A stretch of 60,301 nt of DNA from Bacillus pseudomycoides. Lineage in GTDB: Bacteria > Bacillota > Bacilli > Bacillales > Bacillaceae_G. Position numbers and translations under genes: made by a program. The first letter of the stretch is position 1. Every line of letters starts with the position of its first letter. The stretch lies in the NCBI RefSeq assembly GCF_002551005.1, contig NZ_NVOY01000008.1, forward strand, positions 1 through 60,301, written 5' to 3'. Below the pieces are notes generated by a model. It did not search any database. It saw only the letters and a program-made list of their open reading frames with translations, and had not been told where the DNA came from. This document shows, piece after piece, positions 1 through 10,256 of the stretch.

Positions 1-52
1 GTAAGTGGGGGAGTATTCATGATGTAATGCTATATAAATCCCAGTTAAAAAA

Positions 53-206
53 ACGACATAAAAACCCCTTTCTTTTAGAGGAGGACGAGCGCATCTGGCC
101 GTACATGGAAGCGATCAGATCCTTTTCCTGCCACATGCAGGATTTAAACAAAAGGAAAAAGAAAGTAGTACTCACATGTGACAAGAAAAGGGCTTTTATA
201 TCGTAA
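53..206 (+). repeat. bcr1-like dispersed repeat, copy A
   Basis: This noncoding stretch matches, with changes, segments near 22489, 26407 and 30836 (same strand) and 13357 and 39026 (opposite strand). Shared blocks are an ACATAAAAACCC start, a GCATCTGGCC core, GGTCA..CCTTTT and TGCCACATGC. The last third of this copy is diverged. The length of about 155 bases and the host type fit the bcr1 repeat of the B. cereus group, but the family name is from memory. The open frames through it lack ribosome sites and are not considered genes. Confidence 0.7.
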
Positions 207-235
207 AACAAAAAAGCAAAGGAAAACTAATTCAT

Positions 236-784
236 ATGGCAGAAACGATTCATTCTTTTCTTATAGAGCATCAAACAATGGCAATCCCACTTAGCATCTT
301 CTTCAATATTCTGATTAGCCTAGGAGCTATTATTCCTAGTGTTTTTTTAACTGCCATTAACATTTCATTATTTGGAGTAACAACAGGAACGCTAATCTCC
401 ATTGCCGGCGAAGCATTAGGAGCGATTATCTCCTTTTATTTATATCGGCTTGGTTTTCAAAAAGCTGCTCAAAAAAATATAGATAAACATCCAAAAGTGC
501 AGCAACTTCTTTATGTACAAGGAAAAGAAGCATTCTTTCTCGTTTTATCTTTTCGCCTCATTCCCTTTATTCCGTCTGGCATCGTAACACTATTTGCAGC
601 CCTTGGAACGATGTCTATATTAACCTTTAGCATCGCTAGTACTCTTGGAAAAATACCGGCGTTACTCATTGAAGTATATTCCACCTATCAAGTTATGAAC
701 GGAACAAATGAAGCAAAGTGGATTATTACAATTGCCGGTTGTGCTGGTTTGTTTTATTTGTGGAAAACATGGAAGAAAAAATGA
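236..784 (+). CDS. TVP38/TMEM64 (VTT/DedA-like) membrane protein
   Basis: This 182-residue protein is very hydrophobic, with about four to five membrane segments and a short basic tail (KTWKKK). It has the features of the VTT/SNARE-associated family: a small-residue-rich segment (GEALGAIISFYLYRLG) and the later FRLIPFIPSGI motif with its conserved Arg and prolines. Family members sit in the cytoplasmic membrane, and some DedA/VTT proteins act in lipid scrambling or polyprenyl-phosphate recycling; the substrate here cannot be told. It stands alone and converges on the protease gene across a shared terminator. The upstream SD is AAAGGAAAAC-like and modest. The window begins only 235 bases upstream, so an operon partner to the left cannot be excluded. 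Confidence 0.75.
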   Translation: MAETIHSFLIEHQTMAIPLSIFFNILISLGAIIPSVFLTAINISLFGVTTGTLISIAGEALGAIISFYLYRLGFQKAAQKNIDKHPKVQQLLYVQGKEAFFLVLSFRLIPFIPSGIVTLFAALGTMSILTFSIASTLGKIPALLIEVYSTYQVMNGTNEAKWIITIAGCAGLFYLWKTWKKK

Positions 785-809
785 AAAAAGGAGCATTATG
801 CTCCTTTTT
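784..809. terminator. Bidirectional terminator between the VTT protein and nprA
   Basis: A GGAGCA/TGCTCC stem with a short loop is flanked by A and T runs, so it can end transcription from both convergent genes. Confidence 0.8.
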
Positions 810-832
810 CACTATATAAAGGGGAGTGATAC

Positions 833-2785
<1,953 letters not shown>

Positions 2786-2827
2786 GCTGACTCGAAAAGC
2801 CGTTTTGTAACGGCATTTCGAGTCAGC
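2786..2827 (-). terminator. Terminator after nprR-nprX
   Basis: A long stem (GCTGACTCGAAA pairing with TTTCGAGTCAGC) is followed on the minus strand by a T-rich run. It closes the nprR-nprX unit and separates it from nprA. Confidence 0.85.
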
Positions 2828-2846
2828 CTCATTTCCAATGGTTACC

Positions 2847-2975
2847 TTATACATTTACTGTTTCAACTGTGTCGTCAGCTTGTCCAAAAACATCTGGTAC
2901 ATGAGTATATTGCGTATCAGCTATAACAACTAATGCCACCATTGTTAAAACTATACCGATTATTACTTTTTTCAT
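2847..2975 (-). CDS. nprX: NprX signalling-peptide precursor (variant type)
   Basis: This frame is too short for usual ORF listing. It encodes 42 residues starting MKKVIIGIVL, with a hydrophobic export segment to about residue 19 and a polar C-terminal half, TQYTHVPDVFGQADD. Its start lies 2 bases after the nprR stop, and the G-rich SD overlaps the end of nprR, so the two are translationally linked. In the described B. thuringiensis system the exported pro-peptide is processed to a heptapeptide-like signal around SKPDIVG and re-imported to bind NprR. The aligned stretch here is HVPDVFG, keeping P-D and G but with other residues changed, so this strain would have a different signalling specificity. 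The function rests on position, architecture and the P-D-x-x-G core. Confidence 0.82.
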   Translation of the reverse strand: MKKVIIGIVLTMVALVVIADTQYTHVPDVFGQADDTVETVNV

Positions 2976-2977
2976 CC

Positions 2978-4264
2978 TTATCCCCCCAGTATCGTTTCAA
3001 GAACTTCAATTGCTAACTTATAATAATGATTGCTTTCTTTAAATCGCAAAGAATTCCCAAAATACTCAGCAAGTTCTATATATACTTTCTTCAATTCTTT
3101 TTTACTTCCTGCATTTTTGAAAAAAGGGATTGCTTCTGTTTCTAAAAATACTTTATATACACTTGGTTCTGTAAAATACTTATAACGAAGCATAAGGAGT
3201 AAGTACAACTTCGTATTACACCTTTCGTCTTTCTTAGCAGAAATGATTCCCTTATCAATCCACTCTTTTGCCTCTTCTAATTGTTCAAGGTGAATACATT
3301 GCAGGGCCATCTCATATAACGTACTGACGTGGTTCACATCTTCTTCTCTTTGACATTGTAAACTTTTGGCATAGTATTTTTTAGCTTCTTCATACTTTTT
3401 CCTTCTATAATGTATGTTGCCAATATTACTTAATACCATTGCCATCAATACATCTTTTTCAGAAAAAGAATCCGCTTCACGTAGTATACTCTCATAAATT
3501 TTTAACGCTTCATCATACTGTCCTTTTTCAACATAGCTTAACGCAACGATGATTTGACAATTAATCACATTCCGAAATTTATATTCATTTCGAAATCCTT
3601 CCATGGCAATATTAGCAAAATGAAGTGCCATATGTGGAATTTCCAAATGAGTATATGCAACCGCTAAATTATAATAAATTCCTGTTTCATAATAATTTTG
3701 TTCTTTTGCCATTAGCTCTGTCTGAACTAAAAACTGTAGTCCCTCTTGCCATTTATGCTGTAGGCAATAGCATAAAGCCTGACTATACTTATATAACAAT
3801 TGCTGAAATGGAGAGTATTTTTTATAAACTTTTTTTAGTTTCTCCAACTCCTCTTTAAGGACTGGTACATTTCTCTTCATAATTAAATATCGTGTATATA
3901 ACAATTTATAATAATTCACAATCTCAAAATCGACAATTTGTTGCATTTCTGCTTCTAGTTCTGTATATAACTCTTCAACTTTATATTTATCTAATTGAAC
4001 TAGTGCCGTTAACCACTCCTCTAACTTTTCTTTCACCTCAGCTTCAATATCTCTTAAATCCGACACTGCAATCTCTAGTCTCGTACATAATAACTGCAAT
4101 ATTTCTTCTGAGGCTTCAATTTTTCCATTTTCAATTTTACTTAAATATGAGACGGAACAAATGCCCTGACAGAGTTCTTCTTGTGTCATTTTTTGTTGGA
4201 GTCGTTTATAAAAAATTTGCTTACCCATTTTTTCTAGATTTTGTTGCATAGTTCCCTCCTCCAT
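2978..4264 (-). CDS. nprR: NprR quorum-sensing regulator (RRNPP family)
   Basis: The protein has 428 residues as listed; an internal start at MQQNLEKMGK (6th codon, 4249) is the likelier one, since the GGAGGGAAC SD immediately precedes it. Residues about 7-65 form a Cro/C1-type helix-turn-helix (MTQEELCQGICSVSYLSKIENG). The rest is a superhelix of about nine TPR units that binds the peptide. NprR is a cytoplasmic receptor: with NprX it is a transcriptional activator of nprA and other stationary-phase functions, and without it family members can act on Spo0F like a Rap protein. The neighbours nprX (2 bases downstream) and nprA strongly support the identity. It looks intact. Confidence 0.9.
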   Translation of the reverse strand: MEEGTMQQNLEKMGKQIFYKRLQQKMTQEELCQGICSVSYLSKIENGKIEASEEILQLLCTRLEIAVSDLRDIEAEVKEKLEEWLTALVQLDKYKVEELYTELEAEMQQIVDFEIVNYYKLLYTRYLIMKRNVPVLKEELEKLKKVYKKYSPFQQLLYKYSQALCYCLQHKWQEGLQFLVQTELMAKEQNYYETGIYYNLAVAYTHLEIPHMALHFANIAMEGFRNEYKFRNVINCQIIVALSYVEKGQYDEALKIYESILREADSFSEKDVLMAMVLSNIGNIHYRRKKYEEAKKYYAKSLQCQREEDVNHVSTLYEMALQCIHLEQLEEAKEWIDKGIISAKKDERCNTKLYLLLMLRYKYFTEPSVYKVFLETEAIPFFKNAGSKKELKKVYIELAEYFGNSLRFKESNHYYKLAIEVLETILGG

Positions 4265-4445
4265 TCTAAGTTATACCCTAGTACTTTAATAATACATAAA
4301 TTTTACAAAAATATAAATTGATAAATAAAAAGATTCCGAATGATTTTTTATTTTCACTTTTTTACATTTATAATATAGGTAATTTTTTAGCAACAAACTG
4401 CAAAAAAGAGGTATACTATAACCAAAATATGGAGGTGTTTACGTT

Positions 4446-5909
4446 ATGGTACATTATGAAGACGATAGCTACGCCTTACACACAGACTTATATCAAATTA
4501 ATATGGCTTATACATATTGGAAAGATCAAATTCATAACCGCCGCGCCGTATTCGACTTATACTTTCGCAAGCTACCTTTTGAAAACGGCTATGCAATTTT
4601 TGCTGGACTTGAAAAGATTATCGAATATGTGAAGAACTTTCAGTTTACAGAAAGTGATATTGCATATCTAAAAGAACTGCAATTTGAAGAAGATTTTTTA
4701 CACTACTTACAAAATATGAAGTTTACTGGTTCCATTCGCAGTATGCAGGAAGGCGAGGTTGTCTTTCATAACGAGCCTCTTTTACGTATAGATGCACCAC
4801 TTGGAGAAGCACAAATTATTGAAACCGCCCTTTTAAATATTGTGAACTACCAAACATTAATTGCTACAAAAGCTGCACGGATGAAACATGCTGCTGGTGA
4901 TGATGAACTTCTTGAATTCGGTACACGCCGCGCTCATGAGTTTGATGCAGCACTTTGGGGAACGCGAGCAGCATTCATCGGCGGCTTTTCTTCAACAAGT
5001 AACGTTCGAGCTGGAAAACGATTTGGTATTCCGGTTGCTGGTACGCACGCTCATTCCTTTGTACAAACGTATCGCGATGAATATGTAGCCTTCAAAAAAT
5101 ATGCAGAAACACATGAAAAATGCGTTTTTCTCGTTGATACATACGACACGTTAAAATCTGGTGTACCAAATGCGATTCGCGTCGCAAAAGAATTTGGTGA
5201 CCGCATTAACTTTTATGGCATTCGCCTCGATAGCGGAGATATGGCATACTTATCGAAAGAAGCGCGAAAAATGTTAGATGCTGCTGGATTTACCGATACA
5301 AAAATTATTGCTTCAAGCGACTTAGATGAATACACGATTTTACATTTAAAATCGCAAGGAGCAAAAATTGACGTATGGGGTGTTGGAACAAAACTAATCA
5401 CGTCATTTGAACAGCCAGCATTAGGCGCTGTTTATAAATTAGTTTGTATTGAAGATGAAAATGGTACATTGAACGACACAATTAAAATTTCGTCCAATCC
5501 TGAAAAAATTACAACCCCAGGATTAAAGCGTATTTATCGCATTATTAATCGTATCAATCAGCATGCAGAAGGCGATTATATTGCATTAGAAACAGAAGAA
5601 CCGCAGCAAGAAGAGCGCTTAAAAATGTTCCACCCTGTTCATACGTATATTAGTAAATTTGTTACGAACTTTGAAGCAAAAGAGTTGCATCATGATATAT
5701 TTGTAAACGGACAGCTTACTTACGAATCACCTGACATCCTTCATATTCAGCAGCATGCAGAGAGCAGCTTATCCTTCTTATGGGAAGAGTATAAACGAAC
5801 GCTTAATCCAGAAGAGTATCCTGTCGATTTAAGCCAAGCATGCTGGGATCATAAAATGAATTATATTCAAAAAGTGCGAGAACAAATTGCAAATTCTATG
5901 AAAAAATAA
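4446..5909 (+). CDS. pncB: Nicotinate phosphoribosyltransferase
   Basis: This 487-residue protein has family features throughout: the N-terminal TDLYQINMAYTYW segment, a central GTRRAHEFDAALWGTRAAFIGG block, GTHAHSF with the reactive His, and FYGIRLDSGDMAYLS with the phosphoribosyl-binding region. It converts nicotinate plus PRPP, with ATP, to nicotinate mononucleotide in the salvage branch of NAD synthesis, in the cytoplasm. The length fits the bacterial long form of the family. A clear GGAGGTG SD lies 7-8 bases before the ATG. It is monocistronic, diverging from nprR and ending at a shared hairpin with the metal ATPase. Confidence 0.95.
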   Translation: MVHYEDDSYALHTDLYQINMAYTYWKDQIHNRRAVFDLYFRKLPFENGYAIFAGLEKIIEYVKNFQFTESDIAYLKELQFEEDFLHYLQNMKFTGSIRSMQEGEVVFHNEPLLRIDAPLGEAQIIETALLNIVNYQTLIATKAARMKHAAGDDELLEFGTRRAHEFDAALWGTRAAFIGGFSSTSNVRAGKRFGIPVAGTHAHSFVQTYRDEYVAFKKYAETHEKCVFLVDTYDTLKSGVPNAIRVAKEFGDRINFYGIRLDSGDMAYLSKEARKMLDAAGFTDTKIIASSDLDEYTILHLKSQGAKIDVWGVGTKLITSFEQPALGAVYKLVCIEDENGTLNDTIKISSNPEKITTPGLKRIYRIINRINQHAEGDYIALETEEPQQEERLKMFHPVHTYISKFVTNFEAKELHHDIFVNGQLTYESPDILHIQQHAESSLSFLWEEYKRTLNPEEYPVDLSQACWDHKMNYIQKVREQIANSMKK

Positions 5910-5940
5910 GGAGAGAAGCGTCTCGCTTCTCTCCTTTTAC
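5910..5940. terminator. Bidirectional terminator between pncB and the metal ATPase
   Basis: A GGAGAGAAGCG/CGCTTCTCTCC hairpin with a three-base loop is flanked by A and T runs and serves both convergent genes. Confidence 0.85.
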
Positions 5941-8300
5941 AAATCTTTTACTCGTAACACACGCATCGCATTTAACACGGCCAGCAAAGTTACCCCAACA
6001 TCTGAGAAAACTGCTTCCCACATTGTTGCAATGCCGAATGCCCCGAATAAAAGCACAACTCCTTTTATCCCTAAGGCGAAAATAATGTTTTGCCATACAA
6101 TACTACGCGTGCGTTTTGCAATTTGAATAGCCGCTCCTATTTTCGAAGGTTCATCTGTCATAATGACAATGTCAGCTGCTTCAATTGCTGCGTCTGACCC
6201 TAAACCACCCATCGCAATCCCAACATCAGCTCTTGCTAATACAGGTGTATCGTTAATACCGTCCCCAACGAACGCAATTTTTTCTTTCGGATGTTTTGTC
6301 GCATCAATTTTTTCAATTTCTTCTACTTTTTGCTGCGGCAACAGTTCTGCATGGACTTCGTCAATTCCAAGTTGCTTTCCAATTGCTTCTCCGACTAATT
6401 TGGAATCGCCCGTTAACATAACGGTTCTTTTTACACCAAGTTGTTTTAACGATTGAATTGCTCGCTTCGCATCTTCTTTAATTTCATCAGAAATGACAAT
6501 GTATCCGGCATACATACCATCTACAGCTACGTGTACAAGTGTTCCAACAGTTTGCGGCTGCTGGAATGGAATATTTTCTTTGTTCATTAACTTTGCGTTT
6601 CCAGCAAAGATTTCTTTTCCGTTCACTTTCACAACTGTACCATGACCAGAAATTTCATTATAATCTTCAATCATCTGTTCATTGACTACTTTTCCATATG
6701 CAGATCGAATGGACTGTGCGATTGGATGATTCGAATATACTTCTGCAAATGCTGCATACTCTAACAATTCTTCTTTCGTCACAAATTCACTTGGCTGCAT
6801 ATCGGTTACTTTAAATACACCTTTTGTTAACGTACCTGTTTTATCAAATACGATATGTTTCACATCATTTAATGCTTCTAAATAGTTACTGCCCTTTATT
6901 AAAATTCCGTTCTTAGATGCCGCGCCAATACCGCCAAAGAACCCAAGTGGGATCGAAACAACCAATGCACAAGGACAAGAGATAACAAGAAAGACTAACG
7001 CTCTATAAATCCAATCTGAGAACGTTGCCCCCTCTATAATAAGCGGTGGAACAAAAGCTAGTATAGCAGCTGTAACGACGACAGCTGGTGTATAATAACG
7101 AGCAAACTTCGTAATAAAGTTTTCTGTCGGTGCTTTACGACTACTTGCATTTTGCACTAAATCCAAAATTTTTGAAACAGTAGATTCACCATACTCTTTC
7201 GTTACCTCAATTGTTAAGACACCATTTTGATTCACAAAACCACTTAATACATCGTTGCCGACTTCTACTTCACGAGGTACAGATTCTCCTGTTAACGCCG
7301 ATGTATCTACCATCGATGTGCCTTCGATTACTTTACCGTCTAACGGTACTTTTTCACCTGGTTTGACGATAATAAAATCACCAATTTGCACATCTTCTGG
7401 CGATACTTGTTTCGTTTCATTTCCTACCTTTAAGTTCGCGTAATCAGGTCTAATATCCATTAATGAACTAATCGACTTACGGGAACGATTCACCGCAATG
7501 CTTTGGAACAGTTCACCTACTTGATAAAAGAGCATTACCGCGACAGCTTCTGAATAGTTTTGAGTCCCAAAAGCACCAAGCGTTGCAATCGCCATTAAGA
7601 AATTTTCATCAAATACTTGCCCGCGTACAATATTCTTTGCCGCACGTAAAACAATATCGCCGCCTATAATAATATAAGCAATCACGAAAAGTGAAATTGT
7701 GATCATTTGCGGTAATGAAGCTAGTGCAGCAATAGCGGTTAAAATTGCCCCAATCGATAATCGCCAAATCATTTTTTTCGTATTCGCTTCTCCGTGATCA
7801 TGACTATGATGATGTTCTGTTTGCTCTTTCTCACGCACTACGTTCACTTCTGGTTCTAATTTCTGTACGACTTCTTTTATATGCGCAACAGTTGTCTCTA
7901 ACTCTTGCTTATTTGCGATTTCTACTCTTAATTTTTTAGACACAAAATCAACAGATGCTGATGTAACTGCAGGCATTTCGCCTACTTTTGTTTCTATTTT
8001 CATCGCGCAGTTTGCACAGTCCAAACCTTCTAATATAAAAGTTTCTTTGGCCACTTTCGTTTTTTGTTCTTCTCTCACATGAATATGCGGTTCTAATTTA
8101 TTAACAAGTTGCGTTGCTTCCTTGACAACATGTTCTTCGTTTTGTTTCGCTGTTTCTACCGTCATTGTTTTCGTGACGAAGTTAACAGAACACGATGATA
8201 CATCCTCTAATTCTCCTACACCTTTTTCAATTTTCATCGCACAGTTTGCGCAGTCTAATCCGTCTAACACAAGTTTCCTTTTTACCAATGCTTCCCCCAT
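5937..8300 (-). CDS. Heavy-metal P1B-type ATPase (Zn/Cd/Pb exporter, CadA/ZntA-like)
   Basis: This protein has 787 residues. Two N-terminal HMA metal-binding domains each carry GLDCANC (Cys17/Cys20 and Cys95/Cys98), followed by a His-rich linker (HHHSHDHG, 163-170). Six to eight membrane helices follow, with the CPC transport motif at 442-444, the phosphorylated Asp in DKTGTLT (Asp486), GDGIND near the C-terminal third, and a C-terminal Asp in DVGVTLLAV. The SCPCALV motif together with that Asp is typical of the Zn2+/Cd2+/Pb2+ subclass rather than the Cu+ exporters. It pumps divalent metal out across the cytoplasmic membrane using ATP. It lies 23 bases after an ArsR-type repressor gene and is presumably cotranscribed and metal-induced. 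Confidence 0.93.
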   Translation of the reverse strand: MGEALVKRKLVLDGLDCANCAMKIEKGVGELEDVSSCSVNFVTKTMTVETAKQNEEHVVKEATQLVNKLEPHIHVREEQKTKVAKETFILEGLDCANCAMKIETKVGEMPAVTSASVDFVSKKLRVEIANKQELETTVAHIKEVVQKLEPEVNVVREKEQTEHHHSHDHGEANTKKMIWRLSIGAILTAIAALASLPQMITISLFVIAYIIIGGDIVLRAAKNIVRGQVFDENFLMAIATLGAFGTQNYSEAVAVMLFYQVGELFQSIAVNRSRKSISSLMDIRPDYANLKVGNETKQVSPEDVQIGDFIIVKPGEKVPLDGKVIEGTSMVDTSALTGESVPREVEVGNDVLSGFVNQNGVLTIEVTKEYGESTVSKILDLVQNASSRKAPTENFITKFARYYTPAVVVTAAILAFVPPLIIEGATFSDWIYRALVFLVISCPCALVVSIPLGFFGGIGAASKNGILIKGSNYLEALNDVKHIVFDKTGTLTKGVFKVTDMQPSEFVTKEELLEYAAFAEVYSNHPIAQSIRSAYGKVVNEQMIEDYNEISGHGTVVKVNGKEIFAGNAKLMNKENIPFQQPQTVGTLVHVAVDGMYAGYIVISDEIKEDAKRAIQSLKQLGVKRTVMLTGDSKLVGEAIGKQLGIDEVHAELLPQQKVEEIEKIDATKHPKEKIAFVGDGINDTPVLARADVGIAMGGLGSDAAIEAADIVIMTDEPSKIGAAIQIAKRTRSIVWQNIIFALGIKGVVLLFGAFGIATMWEAVFSDVGVTLLAVLNAMRVLRVKDL

Positions 8301-8323
8301 TTTTCTCCCTCCTTGTGCTGCTT

Positions 8324-8701
8324 CTATTTTTCCTCATTTACGTGCTCAAATGCTTGCTCGAAAATATGAATAACGTGGTGATCTGCAAGTGAATAGTACA
8401 CTACTTTTCCCTCTTTACGATTTTTAACAAGCTTTGCTTGCTTTAATACGCGTAATTGATGGGAAATAGACGACTGCGTCATTCCGAGTAAATATGCTAA
8501 ATCGCATACGCACATCTCTGCTTCAAATAAGGCGTGTAAAATACGTGTGCGCGTACGGTCTCCTAATACTTTAAATAACTCTGCTACTTGACTTAAGCTA
8601 TCATCCTGTGGAATCGTTTGTTGTACTTTTTCGATAACTTCTTGATGAATGACATTTTGTAAACACGTTTCTTCATTTGTTTCTATTTTTTGTTCAGTCA
8701 C
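8324..8701 (-). CDS. ArsR/SmtB-family metal-responsive repressor (CadC-like)
   Basis: This 125-residue winged-helix protein contains the family signature: VAELFKVLGDRTRTRILHAL, then ELCVCDLA-type residues (EMCVCDLAYLLG, with the Cys pair of the alpha-3N/CadC metal site), then the SSISHQLRVLKQAKLV recognition helix. An N-terminal Cys (Cys14, ETCLQN) is also present, as in CadC. Such proteins bind operator DNA when metal-free and release on Cd/Zn/Pb binding. Two matching dyads lie just upstream of its start. It heads the unit with the P1B ATPase. The metals named are inferred from the family and the neighbour. Confidence 0.9.
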   Translation of the reverse strand: MTEQKIETNEETCLQNVIHQEVIEKVQQTIPQDDSLSQVAELFKVLGDRTRTRILHALFEAEMCVCDLAYLLGMTQSSISHQLRVLKQAKLVKNRKEGKVVYYSLADHHVIHIFEQAFEHVNEEK

Positions 8702-8720
8702 AATAGCTCACCTCTTTACT

Positions 8721-8784
8721 TGAACATATGAGTAACTGTTCATATATGTTATATTTTTATTATATGAGTGATTGTTCATATGTG
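8721..8784. promoter_or_regulatory. Two ArsR/CadC-type operator dyads
   Basis: Two similar imperfect palindromes lie in the divergent spacer: ATATGAGTAACTGTTCATAT at about 8726-8745 and ATATGAGTGATTGTTCATAT at about 8762-8781. Both fit the ATATGA..N8..TCATAT form of ArsR/SmtB operators. They sit between the repressor and the methyltransferase, so both directions could be metal-controlled. Confidence 0.8.
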
Positions 8785-8841
8785 TCAATAATTTCCGCTT
8801 TTTATTTTTTAACATTGTATATAGAAATGAGGGAAAACGTT

Positions 8842-9462
8842 ATGAAAAATAAACGAAATCAAAAAATTTATAAAGTATGGTCTGCCTTTTATGATTTGTT
8901 CATGCAAAACCGTTTCTTTATTCAAGCAAGAAAACGCGCCTTTTCTCTTGTACCTTTTGCAAAAAATCAACAAGTATTATTAGTTGGCGTCGGTACAGGG
9001 CAAGATATCCCACTTCTTCCGAACAATACCCTCATCACTGGAATCGACCTCTCAGATCATATGTTAGCGCAAGCAAAACGAAAGTATCCTTATCCTCATG
9101 TTGTATATCAACAAATGAATGCTGAAGAGCTTACATTTCCAGACGATTCATTTGACGTTGTTATTTTAAATCTCATTTTAAGTGTTGTTGAACATCCTCA
9201 TATTGCACTTTCAGAAGCATTACGCGTTATAAAAGACGGAGGAAACATCATTATCTTAGATAAATTTCTTTCTGAAGAAAAACAACTATCTCCATTTAGA
9301 AGATTAATGAACCTATTTACCGAGAGACTTGGAACAAATATTAATCGTAAGTTGAGTGATATTATAGGAACATTACCGCTTACCATTCAATATGAAGAAC
9401 CATCTATTTTTCACGGTAATTATCGCATTGTGCTTTTAAAAAATGAAAAAAAGAACCCGTGA
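8842..9462 (+). CDS. Class I SAM-dependent methyltransferase
   Basis: This 206-residue protein has a Methyltransf_11/UbiE-like fold: the motif I segment LLVGVGTGQDIPLL, an acidic residue in ITGIDLSDHML, the motif II-like FDVVILNLIL and a C-terminal LLEPGG-like turn (VIKDGGNIIILDK). The start chosen is the ATG at 8842, preceded by GAGGGAAAAC; the longer open frame from 8728 would run through the operator dyads and lacks a ribosome site. It is transcribed divergently from the metal repressor, with the operators between them, and ends in a terminator. Substrate unknown; lipid or quinone-like small molecules are typical, so this is only a family assignment. Confidence 0.8.
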   Translation: MKNKRNQKIYKVWSAFYDLFMQNRFFIQARKRAFSLVPFAKNQQVLLVGVGTGQDIPLLPNNTLITGIDLSDHMLAQAKRKYPYPHVVYQQMNAEELTFPDDSFDVVILNLILSVVEHPHIALSEALRVIKDGGNIIILDKFLSEEKQLSPFRRLMNLFTERLGTNINRKLSDIIGTLPLTIQYEEPSIFHGNYRIVLLKNEKKNP

Positions 9463-9490
9463 TTTGTACTAACGGGTTCTCTTTTTTTTC
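9452..9490 (+). terminator. Terminator of the methyltransferase
   Basis: An AGAACCCGT/ACGGGTTCT hairpin overlaps the stop codon and is followed by a long T run. Confidence 0.9.
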
Positions 9491-9581
9491 GTTCAGTATG
9501 TCGAACATCGTCGAAAGGTCTTTATATCATATCGAAGCGCCGATATATTAGCGACATGCTAAATTTAGGCGTTTTTTCCTT

Positions 9582-10142
9582 TTATTTAGACTTAACCGCG
9601 TCTACAATCAATGAAACAAAACCAAGTTGTCCATCTTGATTGCGATGATCGAAACGCTTGGAACGATAAATAAAGCCGTCTTTTTCATTCCAGTCATTAT
9701 GATGAAATTCTCCGTTTTCATCACAGTACTCCAGTAACTTCACTTCAAAGCCAGCTTCTTCAAACATCGAAGTCATCGTTTTATAATTATGAACAATTTT
9801 ATGACTCGCTGCCGGATGATCTAATGGACCTGGTCCGCCGACTTGTACGCCTGCTTGATAATCTTCATCTGGGAAAAATGCATCTGGTACCGCGCAGCGA
9901 AGATGTCCGCCTGGCTGTAAAAATTCATAACAAATTTTTGCAGCTTCTCTTCCTTCTTCATATGTTAAATGCTCCCACACATGCTCTGCTAAGATTGCTT
10001 CTATAGAGTTTGGAGCAAATTGTTTCGTCCAATCTTCCCTTTTCAGTAAATTTAGTTCATTTTCTTGTGTATGTAACCACCCTGGATTATTGTTATATCC
10101 TTCCGCGCCAACTACAACTTTTACTCCTTCTCTTACAACCAT
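9582..10142 (-). CDS. SAM-dependent methyltransferase-like protein
   Basis: The protein has 186 residues from the ATG at 10142, which has a strong GGGGGG SD 7-8 bases upstream; the longer frame upstream overlaps the terminator of the next gene and is rejected. It contains an acidic-loop region ILAEHVWEHLTYEEG and a YEFLQPGGHLRCAVPDAFFPDEDYQAG segment, typical of SAM-methyltransferase motifs II/III in small proteins of the predicted SAM-dependent methyltransferase (EDEYE) type. The glycine-rich SAM motif is short (VVVGAEGYNNNPGW). The function and substrate are unknown. It is a single-gene unit downstream of the permease. Confidence 0.65.
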   Translation of the reverse strand: MVVREGVKVVVGAEGYNNNPGWLHTQENELNLLKREDWTKQFAPNSIEAILAEHVWEHLTYEEGREAAKICYEFLQPGGHLRCAVPDAFFPDEDYQAGVQVGGPGPLDHPAASHKIVHNYKTMTSMFEEAGFEVKLLEYCDENGEFHHNDWNEKDGFIYRSKRFDHRNQDGQLGFVSLIVDAVKSK

Positions 10143-10213
10143 TATTATCCCCCCTTTTCCATCTTTCGACATAAATACTTCTATAAAATTTCCTAAAATC
10201 CCTTCAAAAACAT

Positions 10214-10250
10214 AAAAAGCCTTATGCGCTCCCCAACGCATAAGGCTTTC
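10214..10250 (-). terminator. Terminator of the amino-acid permease
   Basis: A GCCTTATGCG/CGCATAAGGC hairpin is followed by a T run on the minus strand, immediately after the permease stop. Confidence 0.85.
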
Positions 10251-10256
10251 TTCCCT

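Noticed and set aside
17-211. Minus-strand 64-codon open frame
   Set aside because: It runs through a bcr1-like repeat, has no ribosome site, and similar frames occur in other copies of the repeat.
9582-10241. Longer start for the second methyltransferase
   Set aside because: The extra 33 codons overlap the permease terminator; the ATG at 10142 has the strong SD.
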